Source of the DNA: Methanosarcina sp.
Lineage (GTDB): Archaea; Halobacteriota; Methanosarcinia; Methanosarcinales; Methanosarcinaceae
DNA length: 6,605 nt
NCBI GenBank assembly: GCA_013331265.1
Contig: DUGS01000056.1
Coordinates: 16,609-23,213, forward strand
Reading direction: 5' to 3'
In this document: piece by piece, positions 4,587 to 6,605 of the stretch
Numbering within the stretch: the stretch's first letter is position 1
Layout of the letters: the number at the start of each line of letters is the position of its first letter
Notes under the pieces: model-generated
What the model was told of the DNA's origin: nothing
What the model saw: the letters and a program-made list of their open reading frames with translations, nothing else
Databases searched by the model: none
Position numbers and translations under genes: made by a program

Positions 4587-5405
4587 ATGAAAACGCAGCT
4601 TGTTAATCTCCTTTTATTTTCCGAGAATAGGAAAAATTTACTGTTATTGCTGGCAAAAAAGCCCAGGAGTATTGATGAAATTCTTGATCTGCTCCAGATA
4701 CCCAGAGCTTCTCTACTCCCCCATATTAAAAAATTAAAGGAAGAATGTTTGATTCTTCAGAAAGGAAATACATATTCAATTTCTATCCTGGGTGATATCT
4801 TAGTCCGAAAAGCCAGACCTCTACTGGATGCAGCCAGCATATTTGAAGAAAACGATTATTACTGGAGCTACAGGAGACTGGATTCTATTCCTTTTCATCT
4901 GTTAAAACGTATAGGAAACCTTAAAGGAAGCAAGCTTATCGAACCTGGTCTTGATCACGGATTTGATCTCTTCCCTGAGTTAATTAATCATTTTACCGGG
5001 TCTTCAAAGGTTATGTTCCTCTTTTCTTACTTCCACCCTCAAATTCCCTCTTTTTCTCTGGAACTTGCAAAAAAAGATACTCAGGTGCAGCTTATCCTTA
5101 GCAAAGATTCATTTGATAGGCTTTCAGGGGATTTTCGTGATGCGGGAGAGAAAATCCTGGAAAAGAAAAATGCCTCTATTTTTATGCATACAGGAACACC
5201 TCTTGAAACTCCTGCACTGATTGCTATCTCTGAAAATACACTGTTACTGGGTTTTTTCAATAAAAAAGGAAAGTTTGAAGGGCAGTACCTTCTTAGTTTT
5301 GAACACCGCGCCCTTTCCTGGGGTATAGAACTTTTCGAATATTATAGAGAGAGGTCAGAGAAGATCTGCTCAATGGACTCTTCAGAATCCAGCCCTGATA
5401 TTTAA
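4587..5405 (+). CDS. Winged helix-turn-helix regulator with FilR1 (DUF1724) domain
   Basis: The 272-residue cytoplasmic protein has an N-terminal winged helix, about residues 10-75. The recognition-helix region is SIDEILDLLQIPRASLLPHIKKLKEECLI (28-56), followed by a wing with KGNTYSISILGDIL (59-72). The middle to C-terminal part (about 120-255) matches the FilR1 or 'methanogenesis regulatory protein' domain. Features are the beta strands KVMFLFSYFHP (141-151) and QVQLILSKD (166-174), NTLLLGFFNKKGKFEGQYLLSFEH (217-240), and the closing helix ALSWGIELFEYYRERSE (242-258). This architecture includes FilR1 of Methanothrix and the Msr regulators of methyltransferase genes in Methanosarcina; the ligand and targets of this copy are unknown. 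AGAAGG (4571-4576) ten bases before the ATG is the likely ribosome binding site. No methyltransferase or hydrogenase gene adjoins it, so it appears to be an orphan regulator. The repeats upstream may be its own operator. Confidence 0.9.
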   Translation: MKTQLVNLLLFSENRKNLLLLLAKKPRSIDEILDLLQIPRASLLPHIKKLKEECLILQKGNTYSISILGDILVRKARPLLDAASIFEENDYYWSYRRLDSIPFHLLKRIGNLKGSKLIEPGLDHGFDLFPELINHFTGSSKVMFLFSYFHPQIPSFSLELAKKDTQVQLILSKDSFDRLSGDFRDAGEKILEKKNASIFMHTGTPLETPALIAISENTLLLGFFNKKGKFEGQYLLSFEHRALSWGIELFEYYRERSEKICSMDSSESSPDI

Positions 5406-5468
5406 AGAGAATCATATGATCTGGAGTAGAAGATGATATTCTTAAGCTTGGAACATGGACCCTCCAGC

Positions 5469-5477
5469 TTTAAATAT
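5469..5477 (+). promoter_or_regulatory. TATA-like promoter of the HNH-like gene
   Basis: The TTTAAATAT-type element lies about 30-37 bases before the ATG at 5506. Initiation 22-27 bases downstream would place the transcript start almost at that ATG, giving a leaderless or very short-leader mRNA. If used, it rules out the longer frame that begins at 5455 upstream of the box. Confidence 0.45.
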
Positions 5478-5505
5478 TCTTTATTGCAAAAGATCAGGTA
5501 TCCCA

Positions 5506-6084
5506 ATGAAACGAACCTCCAGGGAATGGAAACAAAAAAGGGCTGAATTCGTTAAAGGTAAGATATGTGCCTGGTGCGGCTCTTCTGGCAGTCTGTGTGT
5601 CCACACTCCAAGAGTTTCTTCTCCGGCAGAGATCCGCTCAGGGATTTACCATCTTGCATATACCAGATTTAAAGAAGTATACAGACAGAAGTACCAGAGA
5701 TTCGAGTATATTCTTACCGGCAAACACCGCCATAAAAGTCATCCTGTATGGCACAAAGCCTCAACCATACATAAGACCGAACCGGACCATACCGACCTTG
5801 AAGAACAGCGCATTGAGAAACTTATTGAAAATAAGGGAGAAGGAAACTTTAAACAGCTCTATCATGAGTGGCTTGAGAAAAACGGAATTGAAGAACTTAT
5901 TGAAGAAGAAATTAAAAAAGCAGAAGAAGAATGTGCATCTCTGGAACACGCAATTGTGCTGTGCAGGAAAAAGTATAAGGCTTCAAGATACGAAACCTGC
6001 TTTGACTGCCTGCCTGAAGAAAAAAAGAAAGATATTCTGGCAAGAAAAAAAGAATTGCCTGAAGGGTATAGAGGAGATTTTTGA
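5506..6084 (+). CDS. Conserved-type cysteine-rich protein resembling a degenerate HNH/zinc-binding domain
   Basis: The 192-residue basic protein begins MKRTSREWKQKRAEFVKG, then I20-C21-A-W-C24-G with H33, as in the first zinc knuckle of HNH-type domains (CxxCG followed by an L-x-H segment). At the C-terminus, C143-A-S-L-E-H-A-I-V-L-C153 and C165-F-D-C168 resemble the 'leaves-LC-rrCH...C-xx-C' ending of HNH endonuclease-like proteins. The expected HH and CH catalytic residues look replaced (CVHTP, LCRKK), so nuclease activity is doubtful. The middle (about 100-142) is a highly charged helical region, possibly coiled coil. An in-frame ATG at 5455 exists, but it precedes the promoter-like element and adds an atypical N-terminus, so I choose 5506. 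The gene lies downstream of the regulator on the same strand and convergent with the zinc-motif gene. I do not recognise a specific family; the zinc-binding inference is moderate. Confidence 0.75.
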   Translation: MKRTSREWKQKRAEFVKGKICAWCGSSGSLCVHTPRVSSPAEIRSGIYHLAYTRFKEVYRQKYQRFEYILTGKHRHKSHPVWHKASTIHKTEPDHTDLEEQRIEKLIENKGEGNFKQLYHEWLEKNGIEELIEEEIKKAEEECASLEHAIVLCRKKYKASRYETCFDCLPEEKKKDILARKKELPEGYRGDF

Positions 6085-6153
6085 TACATCCTTTGCTGAA
6101 GAGCCGTAGTCTCGCTTTAGATTCATGAAGGTAAACGAAGATGGTGCTTAACT

Positions 6154-6169
6154 TATCTCCCCTTTTCCT
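6154..6169 (+). terminator. Pyrimidine-rich termination signal after the HNH-like gene
   Basis: TATCTCCCCTTTTCCTT follows the stop by about 70 bases and ends at the stop of the convergent gene. It has short T-runs only, so it is a weak archaeal termination signal. Confidence 0.25.
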
Positions 6170-6388
6170 TCAGAAAAGAGACCATCCCCCCCCTCCACAG
6201 GCCTTGCAGGTTCCTGTCTCAAGGTATCCGGACCCGTTGCAAAGTGGACATATTATTGCAGGCTGGGCAACGAGCACGTTCCCCTGACCTCCACAGGCCT
6301 CACAGATTCTACCTTCAGTATGTCCGGTTCCATTACATAGTAAGCATCTTTCTGGAGCATACTCAGTATCGACATAGGTATAGAGCAT
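6170..6388 (-). CDS. Stand-alone DnaJ-type CxxCxGxG zinc-finger protein
   Basis: The 72-residue protein has four CxxCxGxG motifs: CLLCNGTG (15-22), CEACGGQG (29-36), CPLCNGSG (47-54) and CKACGGGG (61-68). These are the motifs of the DnaJ/Hsp40 central domain, which bind two zinc ions and act in disulfide or substrate handling. There is no J domain and no C-terminal peptide-binding domain, so it is not DnaJ itself; similar small proteins occur widely and their partners are mostly unknown. The first and second halves are repeats (13 of 22 identical positions with a 32-residue offset). A longer frame starts at a GTG at 6415, but the ATG at 6388 is preceded by GGAAGGTGGCGAG, a strong ribosome binding site, so I prefer it. 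Cytoplasmic, no signal peptide. Confidence 0.88.
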   Translation of the reverse strand: MLYTYVDTEYAPERCLLCNGTGHTEGRICEACGGQGNVLVAQPAIICPLCNGSGYLETGTCKACGGGGWSLF

Positions 6389-6450
6389 CTCGCCACCTTC
6401 CTTATTTATGAGCACAGGATAATTTGGTTGAACAAAATATTCTTTTAATA

Positions 6451-6459
6451 CATATTTGT
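6451..6459 (-). promoter_or_regulatory. Possible TATA element of the zinc-motif gene
   Basis: On the minus strand ACAAATATG lies about 63-71 bases before the chosen start, in an AT-rich stretch. Initiation near 6425 would give a leader of about 35-40 nucleotides containing the GGAAGGTGG site. The match is weak. Confidence 0.25.
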
Positions 6460-6580
6460 GGCGTTCTGGGTTAAAAGATCTTGCAAAAAGATAAAATGGA
6501 AAGTGTTATAATGTAATACAGATTTTCTCATTTCACTTGCCTGTTTTTTCGCTTTTCTACTTTTACTAATCATGTTTTTT

Positions 6581-6605
6581 GAAGTGAACTACTCCTCCCT
6601 GTCGG
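6581..6605 (+). mobile_element. Possible terminal hairpin of an IS200/IS605-type element, cut by the window end
   Basis: GAAGTGAACTACTCCTCCC followed by TGTCGG resembles the 'GTGAACTAC + C-rich stem' ends common at TnpB-type IS200/IS605 elements. The stem would need its complementary arm (CCGACAGGGAGG or similar) just outside the window. This is recalled pattern similarity only, with no transposase visible. Confidence 0.25.

Noticed and set aside
5411..5420. Palindrome ATCATATGAT between the regulator and the HNH-like gene
   Set aside because: Ten bases in AT-rich DNA is easily chance, and it is not positioned like an operator relative to the TATA element at 5469.
6445..6573. 42-codon minus-strand frame with a lysine-rich start
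   Set aside because: The closest purine-rich site is about 18 bases from the ATG, there is no recognisable domain, and it overlaps the likely promoter of the zinc-motif gene.
1..6605. CRISPR array, tRNA or rRNA genes
   Set aside because: No regularly spaced repeats beyond the two-copy duplications listed, no cloverleaf or conserved T-arm sequence, and no rRNA-like segments were seen on reading both strands.

Overview
The window looks like part of an archaeal chromosome, most probably Methanosarcina or a close relative. The signs are a winged-helix regulator with the FilR1/DUF1724 domain typical of methanogens, TATA-type promoters instead of bacterial -35/-10 boxes, T-tract terminators, GGAGG/GGTG-type ribosome binding sites, moderate-GC genes and very AT-rich gaps. 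The genus is an inference from gene content; no rRNA marker is present.

Layout: (1) 1-1207, + strand: the C-terminal part of a family-4 glycosyltransferase whose 5' end lies outside the window, overlapping a NodB-fold polysaccharide deacetylase. This is probably the tail of a surface-polysaccharide operon. (2) 1355-1678, +: a single small carboxymuconolactone decarboxylase/AhpD-like protein with its own promoter. (3) 1733-2713, -: a radical SAM protein of the spore photoproduct lyase-like family (COG1533), convergent with (2). Its promoter lies in a perfect 23-bp tandem duplication, so the TATA box is doubled. (4) 2846-3502, -: a COG1926-type phosphoribosyltransferase with a 19-bp perfect palindrome at the promoter. 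(5) About 3518-4586: a 1.07-kb gap with no convincing gene but much structure. It holds a possible relic of an IS200/IS605-like element (3610-3990), a G-rich tract, a 17-bp tandem repeat with TATA-like cores, a GC-rich strongly foldable island (4195-4360), and two 24-bp direct repeats with T-runs. I read the last three as a possible non-coding RNA transcription unit. (6) 4587-5405, +: the FilR1-domain regulator. (7) 5506-6084, +: a cysteine-rich protein resembling a degenerate HNH domain. (8) 6170-6388, -: a 72-residue protein made almost entirely of four DnaJ-type CxxCxGxG zinc motifs, in two near-identical halves. (9) The last 25 bases may begin the terminal hairpin of another IS200/IS605-type element.

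Apart from the glycosyltransferase/deacetylase pair, the genes look like separate transcription units: each has its own promoter-like element, strands change often, and T-rich termination signals lie between them. The points most worth following up are the structured intergenic island and the recurring short duplications that all contain a TATA-like or T-tract core.
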